NCBI RefSeq assembly: GCF_030159795.1
Contig: NZ_BSND01000003.1
Span: 434,001-498,000, forward strand
Source of the DNA: Methylophaga thalassica
Lineage (GTDB): Bacteria; Pseudomonadota; Gammaproteobacteria; Nitrosococcales; Methylophagaceae
DNA length: 64,000 bases
Direction: 5' to 3'
A program made the translations under genes and the position numbers. This document shows positions 55,076-63,954 of this stretch, one piece after another. The notes below the pieces were generated by a model. It saw only the letters and a program-made list of their open reading frames with translations, was not told where the DNA came from and made no database searches. Numbering within the stretch: the stretch's first letter is position 1; each line of letters begins with the position of its first letter.

Positions 55076-55143
55076 AGCGATTTTTTAATATTTATTGCGA
55101 AGCCACATGCTTCATAAAAGACACTCTTAGTAATACTCTTTAA
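55072..55143 (+). pseudogene. Truncated copy of the membrane-protein gene at 63571
   Basis: The 23-codon frame MKRFFNIYCEATCFIKDTL matches MKRLLYIYYEARGFIKDAL of the intact gene, then ends in TAA and the rest of the gene is missing. Confidence 0.75.
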
Positions 55144-55750
55144 AATTGAAGTTTTAAACCGGCGCTCTGATTGAGCGGGGTGCCAAATCGTAGTCACAAG
55201 GATGGTGGTCATTTCCAGTTTTACCGTCCTTATTCTTTTGCTAAAAATAGTTAGTCTGGAGTCGAGCAGCGACTACTTTATGGGCTGTCGCGCTTCTGGG
55301 CGTTAGTGCAAAGCGGCAGCACGGCGATTATCGCCGGGGTGCATAGCAGGCTTTAGTGGTTCAGCAGTTTCTAATGGCAATTCACTCTTTCTAGTGTTGT
55401 GCCAAGTATACTAACATGCAACTCAACGTCAGAAGCTAAAGCTGTTTGGGCCTCCGCCTAGTCACTTAATTTTATGCTTTAATAGCACAAAATCAATCAA
55501 CAAAGCTCCGGCCCGTTAGCGGAGTGTTATGTTTGGTGAGGCTTAGAGTAATGAAATTAACCGGAAGTAAGATGGATAGTGACTTTCGTGAAAAGCTGTT
55601 ACGCATCACGGGCTTAGTAAAATGAATCAAGTCAGGTTGGCATTAGCTCAGGCTGTGGCATGTAAAAAAATTACAAACAAAGGTGGCATCGCCCTTTGGT
55701 CTAGTAGTTCTTCAAATTCGTTGTTACCTGTTCACCCGCAGCCTGCGGTA
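55144..55750. other. Gene-free stretch between decayed element and acyltransferase gene
   Basis: About 600 bases without a credible gene. It holds several GC-rich hairpins, for example GGCGATTATCGCC near 55323 and CTCCG-GCCCGTTAG-CGGAG at 55506-55524, the latter followed by TGTTATG. Base composition is patchy compared with flanking genes. It looks like an accumulation of recombination debris. Confidence 0.5.
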
Positions 55751-57727
55751 TCAATGATGATCACTTTTTAGAGAAGGTATCACCATCTTTGCAAAAGCTG
55801 GTTTCTGCATCATTGCTCCTTGACGGCTGAGGTGGTCTCCATCACGATAAATCGGAACACTTTCTTCGAAAAGAGGGCATGGGCCCGCACTGCAAAAATC
55901 CTTAAAAACAGGGACGTATGTCACATTATCAAGACTTTGTGCTAGCTTGATCAAAACAGGTTCATAGGAGTTACGGCGCTTCTGGACTTCCGATTCGGGA
56001 AGATATGCACTGAAGTCAGTTGTCTGTTGTTGCCAAAAAGCACTTCGTGCCAAATGTTGCAAGTCGAGTTGACTACCAGCAGGAACGTCATCCAGAACAA
56101 TAAATCTATGCTTTGGATACTTCTTGAATAGCCGACCCAGAGCTCGCTCGAAGATCGGTATATTTTCTTTGGACGTAGATGCCTGGGATTTACTATCCTG
56201 ATAAAGCCAGAACCTTCCCTTCCAATTTGTTCCCGTGGCATAGTCTGCCCAGGCGCCAGAGAGTATGATCGTGCGAATATCGGAATGTGCGGCAATAATT
56301 TTCTCCGCATGCTCGATACGTGCATCAACTTGCTTTCCAATCATCTCCCTACCAAGACCAAAGAAAAAGCCGGGAGAGGTATATTGTAAACCAGATAGGT
56401 TAACTTCCTCTGCAGCGGAGAACAGAGCAGGACTAAGAGCAAATGCATGGCTGTCCCCGATAAGAATGAAGGTTGGGGAAATATCCTTGTGCCCTTGAAA
56501 ACAGGGGGCTGCGGTTATGGCAGATTTATAATTCGGGAAACAATCCTCCCTTGGAGTAGCAAAAGGAGTTGGATCGATAAGAGCAAGTATTTGTTTCGGT
56601 ACGCGCTGTGGAAATCCCTGAGCTATGATGATCGCTATACAGATGGAAACCGCAACTCCCATCGCGCTCACGGTTCCCACTATACATCCCTTGGTAGTTG
56701 GCAGCAGTTTTTTGCGGCGGAATGGCTGTTCAACATAACGCCAACTGAGAGTTGCAAGAACGAAGGATACGACCACTGCGAGAATCCTGTTCAGCGGCTG
56801 ATGATTAGCCAAGTCTCCATAGTTTAAAAAAACCATGACTGGCCAGTGCCAGAGGTAAAGTGAGTATGAAATCTTTCCAACGAAAACTAGAGGGGATGTG
56901 CTTAATAGCCGCACAGTAGCTAAACTCTGGTCCTGTGCACCAGTATGCAACAGCAATAATGTTGCGAGCACTGGAGCCAACGCGATGAAACCAGGAAAAC
57001 CAGCACTCTCCTCCATGATGAACACCATAATAACTAGTGAAGTAAGAGCGACAACTGATAGAGTCTGTAAAACAGCGCGTTTTCGGGGAAACCAAGGAAT
57101 GAAATGCAGTAGAGCACCGGCGATAAGTTCCCATGCACGCGTGTAAGGCATATAAAACCCCTTCGGTTGATAAGTAAAGGTGTAATAAATGCATAGTCCA
57201 AAAGAGATGGCACAACCCACTACCATCAAGATTTTCAACGTCTTCCATCCAACAAGACGACTAGCGATAATTAAGAAGATCGGCAAAACCAGATAAAACT
57301 GTTCCTCAATCGCTAACGACCAAGTATGCAGTAGAGGCATTAATGCTGCGGACTGGCTGAAATAGTCGATCGTATTGTAGAACCAGAAGTTAGATACCAT
57401 CAGAACATTGGCAATAGCACTTTTTGCAAATGCCATAAAGTCATCGGGCAGCATAGAAAATGAGTAGATAAAAAACAGTATCGCAAGCATTGTGAACAGT
57501 GCTGGCATCAGTCGCCGAAAACGGCGCTCATAGAATCGCGCAAAGCTGAAAGTACCTGATTGGATCTCATCCATCACGATACGGGATAAAAGATACCCGG
57601 ATATAACAAAGAAAATGTCTACCCCAATGAACCCACCGGGAAATGACAGCCCCGCATGATATAGAACAACAGGCATAACAGCGACGAATCGCAAGCCGTC
57701 GATATCAGGGCGGTATTGCAGCGACAT
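55751..57727 (-). CDS. OafA-type acyltransferase with C-terminal SGNH domain
   Basis: The protein has about 658 residues. The N-terminal acyltransferase-3 domain (about 1-350, ten or so membrane segments) starts MSLQYRPDIDGLRFVAVMPVVLYHAG with the conserved His and has SLAIEEQFYLVLPIFL. The periplasmic SGNH domain has Ser in LIGDSHAFALSP and Asp/His in YRDGDHLSRQGA. Such enzymes O-acetylate O-antigen or other surface glycans. I chose ATG 57727; AAGGA is 12 bases upstream, which is long, and the upstream frame starts only at TTG 57814. It lies in an island-like stretch and is unrelated to its neighbours. Confidence 0.85.
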   Translation of the reverse strand: MSLQYRPDIDGLRFVAVMPVVLYHAGLSFPGGFIGVDIFFVISGYLLSRIVMDEIQSGTFSFARFYERRFRRLMPALFTMLAILFFIYSFSMLPDDFMAFAKSAIANVLMVSNFWFYNTIDYFSQSAALMPLLHTWSLAIEEQFYLVLPIFLIIASRLVGWKTLKILMVVGCAISFGLCIYYTFTYQPKGFYMPYTRAWELIAGALLHFIPWFPRKRAVLQTLSVVALTSLVIMVFIMEESAGFPGFIALAPVLATLLLLHTGAQDQSLATVRLLSTSPLVFVGKISYSLYLWHWPVMVFLNYGDLANHQPLNRILAVVVSFVLATLSWRYVEQPFRRKKLLPTTKGCIVGTVSAMGVAVSICIAIIIAQGFPQRVPKQILALIDPTPFATPREDCFPNYKSAITAAPCFQGHKDISPTFILIGDSHAFALSPALFSAAEEVNLSGLQYTSPGFFFGLGREMIGKQVDARIEHAEKIIAAHSDIRTIILSGAWADYATGTNWKGRFWLYQDSKSQASTSKENIPIFERALGRLFKKYPKHRFIVLDDVPAGSQLDLQHLARSAFWQQQTTDFSAYLPESEVQKRRNSYEPVLIKLAQSLDNVTYVPVFKDFCSAGPCPLFEESVPIYRDGDHLSRQGAMMQKPAFAKMVIPSLKSDHH

Positions 57728-58017
57728 GGATATGTGATTCCTTATTTTCTGGTCAATTCTGAAATATCTCGATACCAAATGTTTGGCCTGGATATTTCCC
57801 AACGAGATTTTCAACTCCTACAGTCGAATATTGGGCTCCCTTTGGGGCAGCCCTAATCTAGCAATTACGATCTGCTATAGCAACATTATTAAGATTAAGT
57901 GCACTGATAGGCATTTCAATGTCAGACGCATCATCACAGAACCCAGAATCAAGGGGGCAGACAACTTGATCTAAGTTCTGAAAATCAATAGTTTGAGAGT
58001 GTTTGATTTTCAGTGCT
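57728..58017. other. Intergenic region, norR/acyltransferase
   Basis: A hairpin with GGGCT/AGCCC arms and inner CCC-AAA-GGG lies at about 57830-57850. On the minus strand a protein-like open stretch ends with CPLDSGFCDDASDIEMP and stops near 57858; it has no start of its own and may be a relic gene end. Confidence 0.35.
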
Positions 58018-59610
58018 TCAGTTGAAAGTGATCTGCGTATTTTTTTGAACGGTGATGTTAAGCCGCTTAGCCATGCGGATAAGGTTTGAGCGATCCATCT
58101 GCAACTGTTTTGCCGCATGTGCCCAGTTACCATCGGCTTGTTGTAATGCTTGGGCGATGATTCTTTTTTGAAAGGCTTCGGTCGCTGATTTTAAACTCAT
58201 ATTGGGCAGGCTGTGAGCTGGGTTAGTATCCAGCTCAGATAAGTTGCCTACTGGTTTATCAGCTGTAATTTCAAGCAATTCTGATGTGAGTGACACTATG
58301 GCCTGATGAGGTGAACTGGCTTTCGCTCTTAACGCTGCTCGGCTGATCACATGCTCGAGTTCACGTACATTGCCTGGCCAGGAATAATTGAGCAGGCTGG
58401 AGTTGGCTTCTGACGTTAATCGAAGCTGGCGGATATTCAACTGACGGCTGATACGCTCTAGAAAATATCCGGCCAAAAGCAACACGTCTTCTCCACGATC
58501 TTTCAGACTAGGCAGATGAATGGGATACACCGCCAGACGATGATAAAGATCCGAACGGAATTGTTCATTCTCGACTTCTTTTTCCAGATTTCTATTAGTG
58601 GCAGCAATAATCCGTACATCCACATGTTCGACCTTATCTTGACCAACAGGTTGAATCTCGCCCGACTGCAATACCCGTAATAATTTGCTCTGTGTGCTGA
58701 GCGGTAACTCACCCACCTCATCCAGAAATAAGGTGCCGCCATTTGCTAGCTGAAACTTACCAGCACGTGCTTTATCTGCACCAGTAAAGGCGCCTTTGGT
58801 GTGTCCAAATAATTCACTTTCAACCAATGATTCTGGCAGGGAAGCACAGTTCAAATACACCAGTGGTGCCGTTTTACGATCTGAAATTTGATGTATTTTC
58901 CTGGCAACCAGCTCTTTGCCGACGCCGGTTTCCCCGGTAATCAGTACGGTGAAATTGGAGCCAGATACCAGTTCGATATTATTTTTCAGCGTTTGCATGA
59001 CTGGGCTTTGCCCAATAATCTCTCCGCCGTCTTTTAATAAGGCTTCCTGGGTTAACTCTTTGACGACTTCTTGAGCATGATGGGCGCTGAGTTCTAGCTT
59101 CTTGAACTCCAAGGCTGTTTTTAAGGTAGCAGCGGATAAGGCCGTGATTAATTCCAGCGTTTTTAATTCAATATCATCAAAAGCATGCGGCTTAAAGCTA
59201 TCTAAAGTGACAACACCAATAAGCTGATTATCTGAATACAGGGGGAAGCCCATACAGGAATGAATGGGTAAGTTACCTAACTGAGACACCAGCAAACCAT
59301 CATAGGGATCGGGTAAATCACAGTCGTTAGCAAATAACAGTGGTTTGTTTGACTCACAGATATGTTGAAGTCGTGGGTGTTCTGCAAGTAAAAAGCGCCT
59401 GCCTAATACGTCTGACGATAATCCCTGCATGGCTAGCGGCGTCAGCATGCCATCACGAAAGCCGAGTAACACCACCGCGTCACAGGCAATGGCTTTTCGT
59501 ATCGAGCCTAAAAGACGGTCAAACCGATCCCCAGTATTCAAACTGTTGGCTAAATCGAGGGCGACTTCCACTAAAAGGTGATGGCTGTTTAATGACATTG
59601 TGCTGTTCAT
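58018..59610 (-). CDS. norR: Nitric oxide-responsive sigma-54 activator NorR
   Basis: NorR senses NO through non-haem iron in its GAF domain and activates NO-detoxifying genes. The protein of about 530 residues has a GAF domain (about 20-170), an AAA+ domain with GETGVGKE, GAFTGA and GTLFLDE, and a Fis-type helix-turn-helix (WAHAAKQLQMDRSNLIRMAKRL). The start could be ATG 59610 or ATG 59598; neither has a clear ribosome site. It is divergent from hmp. Confidence 0.93.
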   Translation of the reverse strand: MNSTMSLNSHHLLVEVALDLANSLNTGDRFDRLLGSIRKAIACDAVVLLGFRDGMLTPLAMQGLSSDVLGRRFLLAEHPRLQHICESNKPLLFANDCDLPDPYDGLLVSQLGNLPIHSCMGFPLYSDNQLIGVVTLDSFKPHAFDDIELKTLELITALSAATLKTALEFKKLELSAHHAQEVVKELTQEALLKDGGEIIGQSPVMQTLKNNIELVSGSNFTVLITGETGVGKELVARKIHQISDRKTAPLVYLNCASLPESLVESELFGHTKGAFTGADKARAGKFQLANGGTLFLDEVGELPLSTQSKLLRVLQSGEIQPVGQDKVEHVDVRIIAATNRNLEKEVENEQFRSDLYHRLAVYPIHLPSLKDRGEDVLLLAGYFLERISRQLNIRQLRLTSEANSSLLNYSWPGNVRELEHVISRAALRAKASSPHQAIVSLTSELLEITADKPVGNLSELDTNPAHSLPNMSLKSATEAFQKRIIAQALQQADGNWAHAAKQLQMDRSNLIRMAKRLNITVQKNTQITFN

Positions 59611-59638
59611 TTTAATTAGGTTATAAAAACATGAGTAG

Positions 59639-59697
59639 GTCAATATGACTTAGTTTGGTGTGGGTCATAAAGACACGTTTGATAAATTATATCTGAC
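59639..59697 (+). promoter_or_regulatory. Three NorR-type enhancer sites
   Basis: GTCA-ATA-TGAC at 59639-59649 is a perfect NorR site. GTCATAAAGAC at 59664-59674 keeps GT-N7-AC. A degenerate third site ends in TGAC at 59694-59697. Spacing of about 25 and 23 bases resembles the triple enhancer of norVW. Confidence 0.7.
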
Positions 59698-59728
59698 TAA
59701 GTGATTGAATTATATAAGCAGGTTTATC

Positions 59729-59744
59729 TGGCATAGCTTCTGCA
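59729..59744 (+). promoter_or_regulatory. Sigma-54 promoter of hmp
   Basis: TGGCATAGCTTCTGCA has the GG and GC of the -24/-12 elements at the required 12-base distance. It lies about 30 bases downstream of the NorR sites and 43 bases before the hmp ATG. Confidence 0.75.
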
Positions 59745-59786
59745 ATGTGTGAGTAGCAATACATAAAACAGCACAGCGAGGACAAC

Positions 59787-60983
59787 ATGTTAGATACACA
59801 AACTATTCAAATCGTTAAAAGCACCATTCCCTTACTGGAAGGGGCGGGCACAGCCGTCACTGATCATTTTTATCAGCGTATGTTTACCGCCAATCCAGAG
59901 TTAAAAGATATCTTTAATCTGAGCAATCAAAAAAGCGGTCGTCAGCAATTTGCTTTGTTTAGCGCTGTGGCGTCTTATGCTAAATACATTGATAACCTGG
60001 GTGAGCTGGGCGAGTTGGTCGAGCGCATCGCACAGAAACACACCAGCTTTGATATTCAGCCTGAGCAATATCAGATAGTCGGTCATCATCTGATTGAAAC
60101 CTTACGAGAGTTAGCACCGGATGAGTTCACCGACGATGTGGCTGAGGCCTGGATAAAAGCCTATCAGTTATTGGCAACGGTATTAATCGACCGTGAAAAA
60201 GCACTTTATCAAAGTAGCAGAGAAGAGCAGGGCGGTTGGACCGGGGCTAGAGCGTTTCGAGTCAAAGACAAAAACAAAGAGTCTGAGTTAGTGACCAGTT
60301 TTATTTTTGAACCGGTGGATGGACAGCCGATAAGACAGTATCAGCCGGGCCAGTATATTGCTGTCAGGGTGAAACCTGATAATGCCGAGCATGTTGAGAT
60401 TCGCCAATATTCACTCTCAGATAAATATCATCCTGATCATTACCGCATTAGTGTGAAGCGTGAGCGTTCTCCTATAAAAGGTATGGTGTCTAATCATCTG
60501 CATGATGAGGTGGAAGTGGGGGACACAGTTGAATTAATGCCACCGGCGGGCGCTTTCTTTTTAACCCAACCCAGCAGACCGGTGATGTTGATTTCTGGCG
60601 GAGTTGGCTTAACGCCAATGATGTCTATGCTGGAGACATTAGTTAGTGATGAAGCTTATCAGCACGATATTTTCTTTTTACATACCTGCAAAAACGCTCA
60701 GCAACATTCATTTAAGCAGCGTTTGGCGGCGTTGAAAATGACGCGGCCTAATCTGCATGAGTTTTATTGGTATAGCGAAGAAACCCATGTGTCAGATGAT
60801 ATCAATTTAGGCTTGATGGATATCAACCTGCTCAGAGACAAAGTCGATTTCAATAATGTCGATGTGTATCTGTGCGGCCCACTGGAGTTTATGCGCTTTG
60901 TACGCTTGCAACTGCATGTGAATGGTGTGCCTTCTGAGCGTATTCATTTTGAAACATTCGGCCCACATGACGAGATTATTTAA
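59787..60983 (+). CDS. hmp: Flavohaemoprotein nitric oxide dioxygenase
   Basis: Hmp converts NO and oxygen to nitrate using NAD(P)H. The 398-residue protein has a globin domain (1 to about 140) with proximal His in IAQKHTSFDIQPEQY, an FAD domain with EIRQYSLSD and an NAD domain with LISGGVGLTPMMSML and CGPLEFM. GAGG lies 8 bases before the ATG. NorR control is shown by the upstream sites. Confidence 0.95.
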   Translation: MLDTQTIQIVKSTIPLLEGAGTAVTDHFYQRMFTANPELKDIFNLSNQKSGRQQFALFSAVASYAKYIDNLGELGELVERIAQKHTSFDIQPEQYQIVGHHLIETLRELAPDEFTDDVAEAWIKAYQLLATVLIDREKALYQSSREEQGGWTGARAFRVKDKNKESELVTSFIFEPVDGQPIRQYQPGQYIAVRVKPDNAEHVEIRQYSLSDKYHPDHYRISVKRERSPIKGMVSNHLHDEVEVGDTVELMPPAGAFFLTQPSRPVMLISGGVGLTPMMSMLETLVSDEAYQHDIFFLHTCKNAQQHSFKQRLAALKMTRPNLHEFYWYSEETHVSDDINLGLMDINLLRDKVDFNNVDVYLCGPLEFMRFVRLQLHVNGVPSERIHFETFGPHDEII

Positions 60984-60991
60984 CCTCACCC

Positions 60992-61024
60992 AACAGCTGA
61001 GCCCGAAAGGGCTCGCTGTTTTAT
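60992..61024 (+). terminator. Terminator after hmp
   Basis: AACAGC-T-GAGCCC and GGGCTC-GCTGTT enclose GAAA and are followed by TTTATCTTTT. It lies only 17 bases before nnrS, so nnrS expression depends on readthrough or its own promoter. Confidence 0.85.
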
Positions 61025-61040
61025 CTTTTGGTATCTGTTT

Positions 61041-62225
61041 ATGCCTATAAAATCCTGCCGTGCGTTTTTTTCACAGCCTGTGTTCGATCTCGCTTTCAGG
61101 CCTTTATTTTTATTGGCTAGTCTGTTTGGCATCATCGCTCTGCTTTATTGGGGAGGTGTATGGAATGGTTGGGTAAATCCGAGTAATGCATTGCCGGCCA
61201 CACTCTGGCATGGTCATGAAATGATGTTTGGTTTTGTCGGTGCGGTGTTGGTTGGCTTTTTATTAACGGCCGTCCAAACCTGGACAGGTTTACGCTCCAT
61301 TTATGGTAAGCAATGTGCTTTATTAGTCGGTTGTTGGCTTGTAGGCCGTATTGCGATGTGGCCAGCAGTTAGCTTGCCATCCTGGTTAGTGCTATTGCTG
61401 GATAGCAGTTTTTTTATTTATGCAGCTATTTTCTTAGCCAAATTGATTTATCAAAAGAAACAAACGCGTAATTACTTTGCAGTCCTAGTGTTGCTGCTAC
61501 TGATTTTTACTAATATTAATTTCCATCTATCCAATCAGTTGCAGCAGTTTGAAACGGCAAGCAACAGTCTTTATTCAGCCGTATTTCTGATTACGCTGAT
61601 GATGGCAGTCATTGGTGGCCGTATTATTCCGATGTTTACGGCTAACACCACGCAGATTCCAGCCAGACCTCGTTGGATATGGCTGGACAGGACAGCGCTG
61701 TTTTCTGTCTGGTTAATTGTGGCGGTGTTTTTCCTGCAATTACAAACGTGGATACCGGCTGGTGTTCTGGCCGTAATGCTAGTGATATCAGCATGTCTCA
61801 CTGCAATAAGGTGTGCTTGCTGGCGGTTTTTTACTACCTTATCTCACCCGTTATTATGGTCATTACACTTGAGTTACTGGTGTATTCCTCTTGGGTTTAG
61901 TCTGCTGGCCTATCATTATGCAGGTGGTGATATCAGCATGAATGATGCCCTACATACGTTAACGGTCGGCGGCATGGGCGGACTTATTTTAAGCATGATG
62001 TCACGAGTCTCACTCGGTCATACTGGCAGACCCATTATCGCGTCTTCAAAGATTAAAATCGCTTTCATCTGCGTGTTGATAGCCGGCTTAGTGAGAACAC
62101 TGATGTTTACCATCTTTTCAGCCAGTTTATTGAGTCTATGGCTCAGTATTCTGCTATGGGTGTTGGCATACAGTATTTTTCTGTATCAATACACGCCCAT
62201 TTTATTCGCCGAGAGAAAGGGGTGA
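61041..62225 (+). CDS. nnrS: NnrS family haem-copper membrane protein
   Basis: The 394-residue protein has about 12 membrane segments and the NnrS marks PVFDLAFRPLFLLASLFG, WHGHEMMFGF and VIGGRIIPMFT. NnrS relieves NO stress in iron metabolism; its exact chemistry is not settled. It follows hmp, a common NorR-regulon arrangement. Confidence 0.9.
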   Translation: MPIKSCRAFFSQPVFDLAFRPLFLLASLFGIIALLYWGGVWNGWVNPSNALPATLWHGHEMMFGFVGAVLVGFLLTAVQTWTGLRSIYGKQCALLVGCWLVGRIAMWPAVSLPSWLVLLLDSSFFIYAAIFLAKLIYQKKQTRNYFAVLVLLLLIFTNINFHLSNQLQQFETASNSLYSAVFLITLMMAVIGGRIIPMFTANTTQIPARPRWIWLDRTALFSVWLIVAVFFLQLQTWIPAGVLAVMLVISACLTAIRCACWRFFTTLSHPLLWSLHLSYWCIPLGFSLLAYHYAGGDISMNDALHTLTVGGMGGLILSMMSRVSLGHTGRPIIASSKIKIAFICVLIAGLVRTLMFTIFSASLLSLWLSILLWVLAYSIFLYQYTPILFAERKG

Positions 62226-62260
62226 GCTCGATAAAACCTGTTGCTATATGAGGATGATTT

Positions 62261-62285
62261 AAATAGGTATAATTTATGCCTATTT
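62261..62285 (+). promoter_or_regulatory. Promoter and inverted repeat before the HPP gene
   Basis: AAATAGG and CCTATTT flank 11 bases that contain TATAAT (62268-62273), about 35 bases before the ATG. A protein on the repeat would cover the -10. Confidence 0.45.
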
Positions 62286-62306
62286 TGTATCCCGTGATTT
62301 TAATTT

Positions 62307-63266
62307 ATGAAGCATGCTTTAAAACGACTTATGCTATGGCTGGGGATTGAGAAAAACAGAACCAGCCATAGTGAAAAAGTGATCTCAGCATTCGGGGCGA
62401 TGGTCGGTATTCTAGTGACCATTCTGATGACAAAATGGCTGTCACAGCATATTGCAATCAGTGCGGGTTCAGAGTTATTGATTATTGCCTCTTTTGGTGC
62501 CACTGCCGTATTGGTGTTTGCTGTCCCTCATGGTGCCTTATCACAACCATGGCAAGTGATTGCAGGTCATCTAATCTCTGCCGCCGTGGGTGTGACCTGC
62601 CAATATCTTCTTGGTGCCACGCCACTCGCAGCCGCTATTGCCGTGGGTTTGGCGGTGGGGCTGATGTATTACACCCGTTGCATACATCCACCAGGTGGTG
62701 CCACTGCTTTAAATGCTGTTATGGGCGGGGCTGGTATTACACAACTGGGCTACAGCTATTTGCTCTTCCCTGTGTTGGTGAATGTCATCGCTATCCTCAT
62801 GGTGGCGATTATCTTTAATGCCTTATTTCACTGGCGACGCTACCCAGTCCATTTATCCAGGCAGACTAAAGAAGCTACTCATGTAAATTTACCATCGGAA
62901 GACGTTGCTCTGACTACCGAAGACTTTAATGCCGCTATTCGCGAGATGGATTCCTTTGTGGATTTAACCGAAGAAGGCTTAAGTGAACTCCTCGAAAAAG
63001 CCAAACAAAATGCCTTACTGCATATCGAGCATCCAGAAAAAATCAGCACAGGCAAGTTCTACAGCAATGGCAAAATTGGTCACACATGGGCTGTTCGCCG
63101 CGTGATAGATGAAGGCAAAGAAGGCAGTAAAAATGATGTGGTTATCTACAAAAACGTAGCCGGTAATGACCTATACAACACTGGAATGCTAGAACGCGAA
63201 GCCTTCCGTCAATGGGCCAAATTTGAAGTCTACGAACAAAATGGCCGCTGGTTGAGATTGAGCTAG
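62307..63266 (+). CDS. HPP-family membrane protein
   Basis: The 319-residue protein has four or five membrane segments in the first 180 residues and the name-giving HPPGGA motif in RCIHPPGGATALN. The C-terminal 130 residues are soluble and end WLRLS. Plant and cyanobacterial HPP proteins transport nitrite, and the position next to nnrS and hmp fits a nitrogen-oxide link. The role of the C-terminal part is unknown. Confidence 0.8.
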   Translation: MKHALKRLMLWLGIEKNRTSHSEKVISAFGAMVGILVTILMTKWLSQHIAISAGSELLIIASFGATAVLVFAVPHGALSQPWQVIAGHLISAAVGVTCQYLLGATPLAAAIAVGLAVGLMYYTRCIHPPGGATALNAVMGGAGITQLGYSYLLFPVLVNVIAILMVAIIFNALFHWRRYPVHLSRQTKEATHVNLPSEDVALTTEDFNAAIREMDSFVDLTEEGLSELLEKAKQNALLHIEHPEKISTGKFYSNGKIGHTWAVRRVIDEGKEGSKNDVVIYKNVAGNDLYNTGMLEREAFRQWAKFEVYEQNGRWLRLS

Positions 63267-63294
63267 CGAACATCACATATTTATCACTCGATCC

Positions 63295-63640
63295 TTCTGA
63301 ATGTTGCTCAACAATTAAAACTATGGAATATTGACCTAATATCAATAGATTGCATTGCGGCTACTAGAATAGTTCGTAAAGGACTTAAATGAACACAGAA
63401 ATGGATATTTCAATATGAACATCGCTTTTTATCTGAGACATACTCATTTCCAAGTGAATAAAGATTTGGCTCTATTTTTCCAACCCATTTCAACTTTCTG
63501 GCTCTATTTCTCAAAAAATTAATCATCGTTTCTTTTTTAATCAAATGCTTGGAGAGCTTAAAACGGAATTATGAAGCGACTTCTTTATATTTATTATGAA
63601 GCCAGAGGCTTCATAAAAGACGCTCTTAAAAATATGAATC
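63295..63640 (+). repeat. Duplicated element, copy 2 (intact second gene)
   Basis: This is the counterpart of 54794-55143. It begins 29 bases after the HPP stop. Its first 59 bases (63301-63359) are identical to copy 1, and the rest is diverged. Confidence 0.85.
63415..63573 (+). pseudogene. Frameshifted copy of the small protein
   Basis: The frame starts MNIAFYLRH and keeps HFQVNKDLALF and FWLYFSK, but six A residues stand where copy 1 has seven. Translation therefore stops at 63522 after 35 codons. Restoring one A continues the match to the conserved end K-x-EL and a TGA that overlaps the next ATG, exactly as in copy 1. It may be decay, programmed slippage at the A run, or a sequencing error. 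Confidence 0.6.
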
Positions 63641-63948
63641 CATACTACTGGAATACTTTATTTGTAATGCTGGTAAGTTTTCTTCCGGCAACTATTGCTA
63701 GAATAATGTATGTCGTTATACCGACTGATAACTTGAGATTTCCAATTAACCTTTTGATGGCTTCCTCATATTACTTACTAGTAATTGCATTTGGCTGTTT
63801 CTGTTTAAATTATTTCTTCTGGTTAAAGGGAAATGAATATAAAGTCGTTATTTCTGTTGTATTAGCAGTTATCACCGTTCTGTTTTGCTTTTTTATCGGT
63901 GGGTATTTTTCACTTCTCAACCATTTTGCTATTGGTGGTCACAAATGA
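63571..63948 (+). CDS. Unrecognised small membrane protein
   Basis: The 125-residue protein starts MKRLLYIYYEARGFIKDAL, then has three or four hydrophobic segments (about 28-48, 60-83, 93-112) and ends GGHK. I do not recognise the family. A truncated relative lies at 55072. It may be the coding part of an integron cassette, because a possible attC begins about 6 bases after the stop. Confidence 0.65.
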   Translation: MKRLLYIYYEARGFIKDALKNMNPYYWNTLFVMLVSFLPATIARIMYVVIPTDNLRFPINLLMASSYYLLVIAFGCFCLNYFFWLKGNEYKVVISVVLAVITVLFCFFIGGYFSLLNHFAIGGHK

Positions 63949-63954
63949 AATTTT

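Larger units (their letters stand above)
54794..55143 (+). repeat. Duplicated element, copy 1 (decayed second gene)
   Basis: This stretch pairs with 63295-63640. The first 59 bases (54800-54858) are identical to 63301-63359 by letter-by-letter comparison. The rest is clearly related but diverged, through the small reading frame and into the start of a second gene. After 55143 the similarity stops. Confidence 0.85.

Noticed and set aside
55495-55532. Second attC-like hairpin AATCAAC ... GTTATGT
   Set aside because: It is only 38 bases long, the two cores are not complementary and each misses the consensus; too weak to call.
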